From the NCBI GenBank assembly GCA_041484525.1, contig JBGPHT010000130.1, positions 1-21,905 on the forward strand: a DNA stretch of 21,905 nucleotides, given 5' to 3'. This document shows positions 9,735-16,793 of the stretch, in pieces. The position numbers and the translations under genes were made by a program. This DNA comes from JBGPHT01 sp041484525 (GTDB taxonomy: Bacteria > Acidobacteriota > Terriglobia > Bryobacterales > Bryobacteraceae). Every line of letters starts with the position of its first letter. Positions within the stretch are counted from its first letter, which is position 1. The notes beneath the pieces were generated by a model that saw only the letters and a list, made by a program, of their open reading frames with translations, did no database searches and was not told where the DNA came from.

Positions 9735-10982
9735 ATGCTGCCAATCGGAAAACTCTCTCTCGGCATGGGCGATCGCTTCGCCCATCAGGGTAAAGCGCAG
9801 CTTCAGGCGTGCCTGCAGGCGCTCGATCGCGGAGTGGCAGTGACGCCTGTCTGGAACAAGTCGAACCGCGAGCATAACGTGGTGGGGTCGGAGCCATCCA
9901 GCCTGCGCGCCGAGGCCGACGCCGCAGTCCGCGACTTGGGCTGGACCCGCCCATACCACGTGGACGCCGACCACATCAATCTTGGCACCGTGGATCGCTT
10001 CCTCAAGGCCAGCGACTTCTATACGCTCGACGTGGCGGATTACATCGGCAAGGCAGCCGCGGCGGCAGACGTCGAGGCGTTCGTGGACCGGCACCCCGAA
10101 CTGATCGGCGAAGTGGAGGTCGCGGGTATCGAGGAGCCGTTGCGCGCCACCCGTGAGTCGGTGGCTGAGATCTCCCGCAAGTACCTCTTTGCCGTCCAGG
10201 AAGCCGGCCGCATCTACCGCCACATCGCGCTGCAAAAAGGCAACGAGCCGTTCATCACGGAAGTCTCGATGGACGAAACGGACGCGCCCCAGACGCCGCC
10301 CGAACTGTTGGTGATTCTCACCGCCATCGCCGATGAGCGGATTCCCATCCAGACGATCGCGCCCAAATTCACCGGCCGCTTCAACAAGGGCGTGGATTAT
10401 GTGGGCAACGTGGCGCAATTCGAGCGCGAGTTCGAGGACGACCTGGCGGTGATCGCGCACGCGATCCGACAATACGGGCTGCCCGCCACCCTGAAGCTGA
10501 GCGTGCATTCGGGCAGCGACAAGTTCTCCATCTACGGGTCGATCCGCCGAGGGCTGACGCGCTTCAATGCCGGTGTACACGTGAAAACCGCGGGTACCAC
10601 CTGGCTCGAAGAATTGATCGGCCTTGCCGAGGCCGATGGCGACGGCCTGGCGCTCGCCAAGGAGGTGTACGCCAAGGCGTACGACCACCGCGACGCGCTG
10701 TGCCAGCCGTACGCGTCGGTGATCGATATCAATCCCGCGAGGCTGCCCAGCCCGGCGGCGGTGAACGGATGGACGTCGGCAGAATACACGTCGGCGCTAC
10801 GGCACGATCGGGGCAATCCGCAATTCAATGCGGACCTGCGCCAGTTGCTGCACGTGGGCTACAAGGTGGCGGCGCAGTTGGGCGATCGCTACTTGAATAT
10901 GTTGAAGAAGTACGAGGCGATCGTAGGGCGTAATGTGACTACGAACCTGTTCGACCGCCACATCCAGCCGCTGTTTTTGTGA
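9735..10982 (+). CDS. uxaE: Tagaturonate epimerase family protein (UxaE)
   Basis: A 415-residue cytoplasmic protein that I read as UxaE, which interconverts D-tagaturonate and D-fructuronate by C4 epimerisation in galacturonate breakdown. Supporting marks are 'KLSLGMGDRFAHQGKAQLQA' at the N-terminus, 'VTPVWNKSNREHNVVGSEP' (36-54), 'YHVDADHINLGTVDRFLKA' (74-92) and 'KLSVHSGSDKFSIYGSI' further on, with many conserved His, Asp and Lys residues suited to metal binding. The assignment rests on recall of the family pattern, and related proteins of unknown substrate cannot be excluded. ATG at 9735 follows GGAGGAAC. The frame is open upstream to 9330, but that part is not protein-like. No other uronate gene is in the window, and the gene converges on the SPT-like gene with a 25-nt gap. 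Confidence 0.72.
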   Translation: MLPIGKLSLGMGDRFAHQGKAQLQACLQALDRGVAVTPVWNKSNREHNVVGSEPSSLRAEADAAVRDLGWTRPYHVDADHINLGTVDRFLKASDFYTLDVADYIGKAAAAADVEAFVDRHPELIGEVEVAGIEEPLRATRESVAEISRKYLFAVQEAGRIYRHIALQKGNEPFITEVSMDETDAPQTPPELLVILTAIADERIPIQTIAPKFTGRFNKGVDYVGNVAQFEREFEDDLAVIAHAIRQYGLPATLKLSVHSGSDKFSIYGSIRRGLTRFNAGVHVKTAGTTWLEELIGLAEADGDGLALAKEVYAKAYDHRDALCQPYASVIDINPARLPSPAAVNGWTSAEYTSALRHDRGNPQFNADLRQLLHVGYKVAAQLGDRYLNMLKKYEAIVGRNVTTNLFDRHIQPLFL

Positions 10983-11007
10983 CGCTGGCGCCGTAGCGCA
11001 GACGTTC

Positions 11008-12246
11008 TTACCGCTCGATCCCCAGACGGTTCGCGGCCTTATCGAGCATCATCACGACGCGCTCGACGTGCTGTTCGGTGTGCGCCGCGGTCACCGAAAT
11101 GCGCAGCAGGTTCTGGGCGGCGGCGGGACGCAGCACCGGATTGATGTAGACGCCCTCGGCGAGCAGGGTCTTGCACAGGCGGCAAAGATCCAGCTCCTGC
11201 TCGATAACCACGGGAACGATCGCCGTCTCGCCGGGCAGCACGTTGAAGCCGCGGGCGCGCAGTTCGTGGCGCAGCATGTCGGCGATGCGCAGCAAGTGAA
11301 GGCGGCGCTCCGGCTCCTTGCGCATGATCTGCAGCGCGGCGCCGACCGCGGCCACCGATGCCGCCGGCAGGCTGGCCGAGAAGACAAACGGACGCGCGGT
11401 ATGCTTCAAGTAATCCACCACGGCGCGCTCGCCGGCGATGAATCCGCCGACCGACGCCAGCGATTTGCTGAACGTGCCCATCACGATATCGACATCGTCG
11501 AGCACGCCCAGGTGCTCGGCGGCGCCGGCGCCAGTCGGGCCCAGCACGCCGATTCCGTGGGCTTCGTCCACATACACGCGGCCGCCGTACGGCTTGGCGA
11601 GACGCAGGATGCCGGGGAGGTCGGCGATGTCGCCCTCCATGCTGAACACGCCTTCCGACACGATCAGGATCTTGTCTTCGGGCGGGCAGTTCTCCAGGCA
11701 CCGCTCGAAGTGGTCCATGTCGTTATGGCGGAACCGCATCGTGCGTGCGGGCGACCGCAGCGCGCCTTCGACCAGGCTGGCGTGCAGATTGTGGTCGCAG
11801 ATCATCACGTCGCCCTTCTCGGTGAGGGCCGACAGGCTGGCGTAGTTGGCCTGGAATCCGGTGCCGAAGATGATGGCGGCTTCCTTATGTACGAATGCCG
11901 CCAGTTCGGCTTCAAGCTTGATGTGCAGGTCGAGCGTGCCGTTCAGCAGGCGCGAGCCGCTGCAACCGCTGCCGTACTTCTTCAACGCCTGCACGGACGC
12001 TTCCTTGACCTTGGGATGAGTGATCAGATCGAGGTAATCATTCGATCCGAACATCAGCACTTTGCGCTTGCCCATTCGGACTTCGCCCGGCCCGCACCCA
12101 TCGCGATCCCCAAAGACCTCGAAGTACATGTAGAGGCCAGCAGCCTGAAGGTCACTCGGTCGAGTGAAGTTGCGACACTTGTCAAAAATGTCGTTCGAGC
12201 CGCTGCTCTTTTTCTTGCCGGTGATTTCGCTCGTCGATACGCGCAT
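11008..12246 (-). CDS. Serine palmitoyltransferase-like PLP enzyme (alpha-oxoamine synthase)
   Basis: A 412-residue PLP enzyme that condenses an amino acid with an acyl thioester. The PLP lysine is K261 in 'MGTFSKSLASVGGFIAG', D227 and H230 sit in 'VDEAHGIGVLG', and 'YGSGCSGSRLLNGT' forms the substrate loop. Among family members, BioF and Kbl usually show T-L-G-K-A at the lysine. TFSKS, 'RFRHNDMDHFE' and 'ARPFVFSASLPAA' resemble bacterial serine palmitoyltransferases, which make 3-ketosphinganine, the first sphingolipid intermediate. The residues before 40 are poorly conserved. I chose ATG at 12246, 5 nt after the acyltransferase stop, with GAGG just ahead. A start at 12261 would overlap that gene. 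It is the last gene of a tightly spaced run with reductase, PAP2 and acyltransferase genes, which supports the lipid role. An acyl carrier protein is not present here. Confidence 0.85.
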   Translation of the reverse strand: MRVSTSEITGKKKSSGSNDIFDKCRNFTRPSDLQAAGLYMYFEVFGDRDGCGPGEVRMGKRKVLMFGSNDYLDLITHPKVKEASVQALKKYGSGCSGSRLLNGTLDLHIKLEAELAAFVHKEAAIIFGTGFQANYASLSALTEKGDVMICDHNLHASLVEGALRSPARTMRFRHNDMDHFERCLENCPPEDKILIVSEGVFSMEGDIADLPGILRLAKPYGGRVYVDEAHGIGVLGPTGAGAAEHLGVLDDVDIVMGTFSKSLASVGGFIAGERAVVDYLKHTARPFVFSASLPAASVAAVGAALQIMRKEPERRLHLLRIADMLRHELRARGFNVLPGETAIVPVVIEQELDLCRLCKTLLAEGVYINPVLRPAAAQNLLRISVTAAHTEQHVERVVMMLDKAANRLGIER

Positions 12247-12251
12247 GGTCC

Positions 12252-13367
12252 TCAGTTCCATTCGTAGATTCGGTATGTCTTGTACCGCTTTGCCCCCATC
12301 ACCTCGAGGGAGCGATTCATCAGAACGTTGTCTTCCAGCACCCAAGACATCTCGCAGTCCCCGTATCCCAGCTTCCGTGCGTTGCGGACGAGCGTGGCAT
12401 AAAATCCCGCCGCCAGGCCGGAAGCGCGGTACTCCTCAAGCACCCCCAGTGCAAGGACCCGTACACTCTTGATCAAACGTTGATAATACAGGATTTTCAA
12501 CAGGCCCGTCGGAAACAGGCTGCCCCCTGCCGGTTTCAGAGCTTGATTGGCATCAGGCAATGCCATCGCGAAGCCGACCACCTTGTCCCCCGCCTCGCCG
12601 ATGAGCACCAGGTCGGGCTTGAGGATCATCTTCATGTCCTTGCCCATGGCAACAAATTCTTCGCGCGACATCGGCACGAAGCCCCAGTTGCGCGCCCAAG
12701 CCGCGCTGTAGACTCCCCAGACACGGTCGACTTCGGCATCGAAGTCCCGCATGTTGATGGGGCGAACCTTGACCTTGTTGTGCGACAGCACCTTGTCCGC
12801 GACGCGCCCGATCTTCCCGATATCGATGGTGTTGGCGTTGCTCAGATAGGCCAGCAGGTCCTTGGCCTTGCATAGACCTATCTGGTCCATCAGTACCGGA
12901 TAGTAGCGCGGGTTGTAGGTCATCATCAGCATCGGGTCGGAATCGAAGCCATCAATCAAAATACCGCATTCGTAATTGGTCGATGGGCTCACGGGGCCGC
13001 GCAGGAACTTCGCGCCGCGGTCCCGAACCCACTGGCGCGCCCGGGAGAGTAACCCTTCAGCCACCGCCCGGTCGTTCACGCTCTCGAAAAACCCGAAGAA
13101 GCCCGCCTGTTCGTCGTGGAACCGGTTATGGGCCTTGTCCACTATGGCGGCTACACGGCCGACCAATTGACCGTCGCGCCGGGCGAGGAAAAACTCCGCG
13201 TCGGCGTTGGCGTAGAACGGATGCTTGTTGCGGTCGAGCAGTTTCTTGACATCCATCCGCAACGGAGGAACCCAGTGGGGTTCATTGCGGTGGAGTCGAT
13301 AGGGAAGTTCCACGAACTCGTGGAGCGCTTTCTTATCCTGTACCGCAACGATCTCAACTCCTCCCAA
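12252..13367 (-). CDS. GNAT-fold acyltransferase, possible bacterial ceramide synthase
   Basis: A 371-residue protein with a GNAT core. 'GVEIVAVQDKKALHEFVELP' and 'YRLHRNEPHWVPPLRMD' open it, 'ARRDGQLVGRVAAIVDKAHN' (about 63-82) gives the acyl-donor site, and 'RGPVSPSTNYECGILIDGFD' with 'PMLMMTYNPRYY' follows near 123-155. Proteins of this layout are usually annotated only as N-acetyltransferases. The ceramide synthase reported from Caulobacter is of GNAT type, and from memory shares this opening. Together with the SPT-like and reductase neighbours this suggests N-acylation of a sphingoid base, as inference. The start is TTG at 13367, 4 nt after the PAP2 stop, with AGGGG about 9 nt upstream. 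The stop is 5 nt before the SPT-like start. Confidence 0.75.
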   Translation of the reverse strand: MGGVEIVAVQDKKALHEFVELPYRLHRNEPHWVPPLRMDVKKLLDRNKHPFYANADAEFFLARRDGQLVGRVAAIVDKAHNRFHDEQAGFFGFFESVNDRAVAEGLLSRARQWVRDRGAKFLRGPVSPSTNYECGILIDGFDSDPMLMMTYNPRYYPVLMDQIGLCKAKDLLAYLSNANTIDIGKIGRVADKVLSHNKVKVRPINMRDFDAEVDRVWGVYSAAWARNWGFVPMSREEFVAMGKDMKMILKPDLVLIGEAGDKVVGFAMALPDANQALKPAGGSLFPTGLLKILYYQRLIKSVRVLALGVLEEYRASGLAAGFYATLVRNARKLGYGDCEMSWVLEDNVLMNRSLEVMGAKRYKTYRIYEWN

Positions 13368-13371
13368 ATCG

Positions 13372-13995
13372 CTAAGCCCCTTGTGACAGTTTTCGGTACA
13401 ACCACGGGGTAGACACGATCAGGACGCAGGCCAACGCGATCCCCGCCATCAGGTCGACCGTATAGTGGTATCGAAGATAAACTGTAGCAAAAATGATGCA
13501 CGGAGTGTAGGCGAAATAGACCTGAAATAATCGTTTCCCGACCATTCGGCTGGACCACCACGCCAGCATGGTGAGTTCCGTGTGGCCGCTCGGAAAACAG
13601 TCGTAATGGGCAGATTCGAGATGATCGAGCGCGGCTTGCATCCCTTGGAACAGCCACATACCGCGCAACGGCGAATGCTGCAAATCCTGCAGCAGGAAGC
13701 GCGGTCCGCGCGCGGGAACGATCAGATAACCGGCGTACGAGGCCAGGAATCCCAGCGCGATTAAAAAAGCATAATATTGGAAATTTCCGTAGTCCCGGCG
13801 CCTCCAGATGAAGAACGCGATGAGCAGGACGGCGGGCACGAAGAGCGTATAAATCACCTGCAGAAATTCGGTCAACCCGGGCGACTGGATCCGCTCGAGC
13901 CAGACCGTGGGGTGGGCGCGCCAGACGCGGAAATCGAGATCCGCCAGCCACTGGTCGCAATCGGTTCCGCGCACGGCAGGGATGAAGAGCGCCAT
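13372..13995 (-). CDS. PAP2/Aur1-like phosphotransferase, C-terminal part with the catalytic site
   Basis: This 207-residue frame holds four membrane helices and the active site of a PAP2-superfamily lipid enzyme. 'DCFPSGHTELTM' (132-143, with H138) and 'LRYHYTVDLMAG' (174-185, with H177 and D181) match the SGH and HYTVD motifs of inositol-phosphorylceramide and sphingomyelin synthases, which move a phospho-head group onto ceramide. The ATG comes immediately after the TAA that ends the N-terminal frame (TAAATG), in the same reading frame, and has no ribosome binding site of its own. The sequence runs on naturally across the stop ('NWYPLPYVASCYK', stop, 'MALFIPAVRG'), so this is one gene cut by a nonsense codon. 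If ribosomes reinitiate at the ATG, all catalytic residues are still made. Confidence 0.85.
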   Translation of the reverse strand: MALFIPAVRGTDCDQWLADLDFRVWRAHPTVWLERIQSPGLTEFLQVIYTLFVPAVLLIAFFIWRRRDYGNFQYYAFLIALGFLASYAGYLIVPARGPRFLLQDLQHSPLRGMWLFQGMQAALDHLESAHYDCFPSGHTELTMLAWWSSRMVGKRLFQVYFAYTPCIIFATVYLRYHYTVDLMAGIALACVLIVSTPWLYRKLSQGA

Positions 13996-14250
13996 TTACT
14001 TGTAACAGGACGCTACGTACGGAAGCGGGTACCAGTTCCGAAAAACCCAGCTCGTCCGATTGGGCCGCTTGATTTGGTAGAGGAGCACTGCGGTAGCGGC
14101 GGCGTGCGCGAAGGCAAGCCAGGGGGCGTCGGGAATCCGGCTCCACCAGCCGGCCAGCAGAACCGCCGCAAAGGCGAAGTAACCCAGGACGAGCTTGTCG
14201 ACGGCCCAGAACTGCGTGTCAGCGGGCCGGGCTTTCAGTATTTCAGCCAA
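13996..14250 (-). CDS. PAP2/Aur1-like phosphotransferase, N-terminal part ending at an in-frame TAA
   Basis: An 84-residue frame with two membrane helices ('LVLGYFAFAAVLLAGWW' and 'WLAFAHAAATAVLLYQI') and the loop 'WVFRNWYPLPYVASCYK' that normally continues into the next part. The start is TTG at 14250 with AAGGAGG four bases upstream, inside the last codons of the reductase gene, which it overlaps by 16 nt. The TAA at 13998-13996 replaces what is most likely a GAA codon, one base change. The helices supply the missing N-terminal half of a six-helix PAP2_3-type protein of about 292 residues. On its own it would have no catalytic residues. Confidence 0.75.
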   Translation of the reverse strand: MAEILKARPADTQFWAVDKLVLGYFAFAAVLLAGWWSRIPDAPWLAFAHAAATAVLLYQIKRPNRTSWVFRNWYPLPYVASCYK

Positions 14251-15191
14251 CCGGCCTCCTTGTACCACGCAAGCGTCCGCGCCAGCCCCTCTTCGAGCGG
14301 GGTGCGCGCTTCGAACCCAAGCTCGGCGGCGGCGCGGCGGGGGTCGCACGTCCAGGCAAGGCACCGCGCTTCGATAATCTTGTCGCGCGAGAGGATGCCG
14401 GGTTTGCGGGTGACATGCGACCAGACCTCCGCACAGTATCCTACAGCGCCAGCCAGGCCGGCGGGAATGCGAATGACGCGGAGCCGCCTATGCATGATGC
14501 GTGCGGCGGTGGCGCTCAGTTCGCTCCACCGGACGGGCTTGGGGTGCGCCAGAAAATAGGTTCGGCCGGCGGCCTGTGGAGAGCGTGCGGCGGCAATCAG
14601 ACCCTCCACCAGATCGTCGACGAAGATGAAACTGAACGATCGCTCGCCGCCCGAAATTTCGATCACCAGTCCCCGGGAAATGGACCGCAGGATCTGGAAG
14701 ACCCCGGTGTCGCGGGGACCGTACACCACGGGCGGCCGCACGATAACCGCGCCGGGAACTAGCGCGCGGACGACGCGCTCGGCTTCGAGCTTCGACTTCC
14801 CGTAATGCGAAGGTGGCTGCGGCGGGTCGTCTTCGGAGAGCGGAACGCCGCGCTCGCTCGGACCTGCCGCCGCCAGCGAACTGACGTGCACCAATCGGGT
14901 CGGGCGGCCGGCCAGAGCGCGCGCCAGCACTTCCGTGGTGCGGACGTTGCCCGTGTAGTAGTCCTCGGGGACGAGAGCTTTGGTGGCACCCGCCAGGTGG
15001 ATCACGGTGTCGACGCCGCGTAGCGCGTCATCCAGGCCGCCGCCGGCCGACAGATCGCCGCGGACGGATTCCACTCCGGCAGGGAGCCTGGTTTCGCGGC
15101 GTACCAGCGCCCGCACGGGCTCGCCCGAAGAGGACAGTTTTTCGAGGAGATGGCCACCGATGAAACCGGTCGCGCCGGTTACCAGAAACAT
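14235..15191 (-). CDS. NAD-dependent epimerase/dehydratase-type reductase, possible 3-ketosphinganine reductase
   Basis: A 318-residue extended short-chain dehydrogenase. 'FLVTGATGFIGGHLLEKL' carries the GxxGxxG cofactor motif (residues 6-12), S104 or S105 in 'VHVSSLAAAG' and Y130-x-x-x-K134 in 'SHYGKSK' form the catalytic triad. The middle motif 'VVYGPRDTGVFQILRSISRG' is usual for the NAD-dependent epimerase family. In Caulobacter a member of this family reduces 3-ketosphinganine, and the SPT-like and acyltransferase genes downstream suggest the same here. A sugar epimerase or a steroid-type dehydrogenase are the alternatives. The ATG at 15191 overlaps the previous stop by one base (TAATG). 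The 3' end carries the ribosome binding site of the PAP2 gene. Confidence 0.85.
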   Translation of the reverse strand: MFLVTGATGFIGGHLLEKLSSSGEPVRALVRRETRLPAGVESVRGDLSAGGGLDDALRGVDTVIHLAGATKALVPEDYYTGNVRTTEVLARALAGRPTRLVHVSSLAAAGPSERGVPLSEDDPPQPPSHYGKSKLEAERVVRALVPGAVIVRPPVVYGPRDTGVFQILRSISRGLVIEISGGERSFSFIFVDDLVEGLIAAARSPQAAGRTYFLAHPKPVRWSELSATAARIMHRRLRVIRIPAGLAGAVGYCAEVWSHVTRKPGILSRDKIIEARCLAWTCDPRRAAAELGFEARTPLEEGLARTLAWYKEAGWLKY

Positions 15192-15841
15192 TATTGCGGC
15201 GTGCTGCGGAAAGCGACGTCGCCGAAATAGCTTTCCGCGACCGTGCCGGTGTGCTGCGAATTGATCTGGATGCGCAGTCCCTTCACATGCGGCGCGGTCT
15301 TGCCGTAGACCCGTTCGTAATCGGCGGCTACGTTATGCGTTTCGGCAATCCATCGGTTGGCGTCGGCCGCGCCCGACTGGCAGACCACCGCGAATACGTG
15401 CACCAGCGGAATGTTGCTGGCGTTCTGAACGATACCCTTGGGAGCGGTGGTGTCCCAAATGTAAGTGACGATGCGGCGGTCGGCAAAAGCCACCAGCACC
15501 TGCGCCGCCTGGTCGTCGGTCGAGGCATGGCGGAAGTCGCCGCCGGCCGGAAGCTGCGTCACCTTCCAGTGCCAGGCAAGGTAAGGCAACTGGTACGGAT
15601 CGACATCCACCCCGTGCTCGAGAGCGAACGAAGCCTTGACGCTTTTCAAATGCAGGCACGATTGATCTCCGTCTTTGCAAACGGCAATCTCCGGCTTCCC
15701 GTGATTGACCTTGATCTGCCAATCGGAAGGCAAGGCGCCCGAAGCCCAACTCGCCGTGTTCAGTACGATCATGGCAAGTTGCGAAGTACGGGCGTGGAAG
15801 AGTGCGAAAAGAATGCCGAAAAAGAAAAGGTGCTTCTTCAA
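15191..15841 (-). CDS. DUF3047-like secreted protein
   Basis: A protein of about 216 residues with a signal peptide at the chosen start ('KKHLFFFGILFALFHARTS') and a beta-rich body: 'SDWQIKVNHGKPEIAV', 'LAWHWKVTQLPAGGDFRH', 'DDQAAQVLVAFADRRIVTYI' and 'RIQINSQHTGTVAESYFGDV'. This fits the DUF3047 family, whose function is not known to me. The TTG at 15841 follows AGAGGA and places the signal sequence at the N-terminus. The frame is open back to 15967 but without a better start. It overlaps the reductase gene by one base, so it belongs to the lipid operon. A periplasmic role next to membrane-lipid enzymes, such as lipid transport or binding, is inference. Confidence 0.75.
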   Translation of the reverse strand: MKKHLFFFGILFALFHARTSQLAMIVLNTASWASGALPSDWQIKVNHGKPEIAVCKDGDQSCLHLKSVKASFALEHGVDVDPYQLPYLAWHWKVTQLPAGGDFRHASTDDQAAQVLVAFADRRIVTYIWDTTAPKGIVQNASNIPLVHVFAVVCQSGAADANRWIAETHNVAADYERVYGKTAPHVKGLRIQINSQHTGTVAESYFGDVAFRSTPQ

Positions 15842-15963
15842 AGATCCTCTCAGGACCACCAAGGCGTCTTCAATTACTATCGCATGACGGAGCGCCGCTT
15901 CGCTACTCGCGAGGGTGCGCAGCCGAACGGCTGAATTCACGTTGCACGCGGCGGTGCTAAACC

Positions 15964-16785
15964 TCACTGTGCAGCCTGCCGGGCGCGTATCGCTTGCACG
16001 GTGAGCGTGGCCTGCTGCTCGATGTTTTGGGAAATGCCGGGTAGCGGATGGGCGTAGCGCTCGACCTCTTCCAGATCGGACGGCTGACCGACCACGTAGA
16101 GCGCGCGCAACGCTTCCCAGACGTGATTCTGGTCGGCGGCAAGGTCAACTATGGCATCGCCTGGTTTGACGCCGGCGCCGTCGCTCTGGTCGAGGGCGCG
16201 GACTTCGCCCGGAACCGGCGAGCGCACTTCGGCATCGCCCACGTGCGCGATCATGGTGCCGGGATTGACGTACTCCCCGGGTTTGAGCCGGTACTTGAGC
16301 TTGCCGGCGGCAGCGGCCGGGACGGTGAACGGGCGCAGCATGGCGATCAACTCGGGACGGGCCGCGGGGTCGCCGAAAGCGGCCAGTGCCAGCGCGGCGT
16401 TGCGGCGGACCATCGGCTGGGGATCGTGGATAAGGCCGAGCAGCGCGGCGTGGAACGGCTGGTAGGTGTGGTCCTGGCCCATGATCCAGGCAGTGGTCTG
16501 CCGCAGTTCCCCGTTAGGACTCGTTGCCTGAGCGACCACCTGCGGGTACCACCGCGAGACGTCCTGATGCTGCAAGAGGCGCTCGCCGAGCTGCACCAGC
16601 GCGTGCTGCGCGTGGCGCGGTTTAGAGCGGTCGGCGAAATATTCGTCGATCTGCCGGTCCGTCAGTTTGCGGCCGAACCAGGTGCCGTACCAGAAAAGGA
16701 ACGGGAACAGCACCAGGAGAAGGGCGAACAGCGTGATCAGCAGGTAGGCTTTCTTGCCGGGACGGCGTTGGGTCACCAAAGTCAT
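15964..16785 (-). CDS. Membrane-anchored HEAT-repeat protein with an inserted barrel-sandwich (lipoyl-like) domain
   Basis: A 273-residue protein of unknown function. It has an N-terminal membrane helix (residues 12-35, 'AYLLITLFALLLVLFPFLFW'), HEAT-type helical repeats (55-150, for example 'MVRRNAALALAAFGDPAARPEL'[first 20 shown in parts: MVRRNAALALAAFGDP, AARPEL]), then a barrel-sandwich hybrid segment (158-217, 'LKPGEYVNPGTMIAHVG', 'VRSPVPGEVRALDQ', 'GVKPGDAIVDLA'), and a last helical part to 265. The sandwich part lacks the lysine that carries biotin or lipoate and looks more like the HlyD-type carrier-like fold. ATG at 16785 lies 8 nt after the stop of the membrane protein upstream, so the two are co-transcribed. 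A 122-nt gap separates it from the DUF3047 gene. Confidence 0.65.
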   Translation of the reverse strand: MTLVTQRRPGKKAYLLITLFALLLVLFPFLFWYGTWFGRKLTDRQIDEYFADRSKPRHAQHALVQLGERLLQHQDVSRWYPQVVAQATSPNGELRQTTAWIMGQDHTYQPFHAALLGLIHDPQPMVRRNAALALAAFGDPAARPELIAMLRPFTVPAAAAGKLKYRLKPGEYVNPGTMIAHVGDAEVRSPVPGEVRALDQSDGAGVKPGDAIVDLAADQNHVWEALRALYVVGQPSDLEEVERYAHPLPGISQNIEQQATLTVQAIRARQAAQ

Positions 16786-16793
16786 GATAGCTC

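Noticed and set aside
10983..11007. Small hairpin GCGC...GCGC between the epimerase and the SPT-like gene as a terminator
   Set aside because: The stem is only about 4 bp and no T run follows on either strand.
15842..15963. Longer DUF3047 start (up to 15967) or a terminator in the 122-nt gap after the HEAT gene
   Set aside because: The extra N-terminal residues would bury the signal sequence, no start with a ribosome binding site is there, and the one small stem (CAGCC/GGCTG) lacks a T run.
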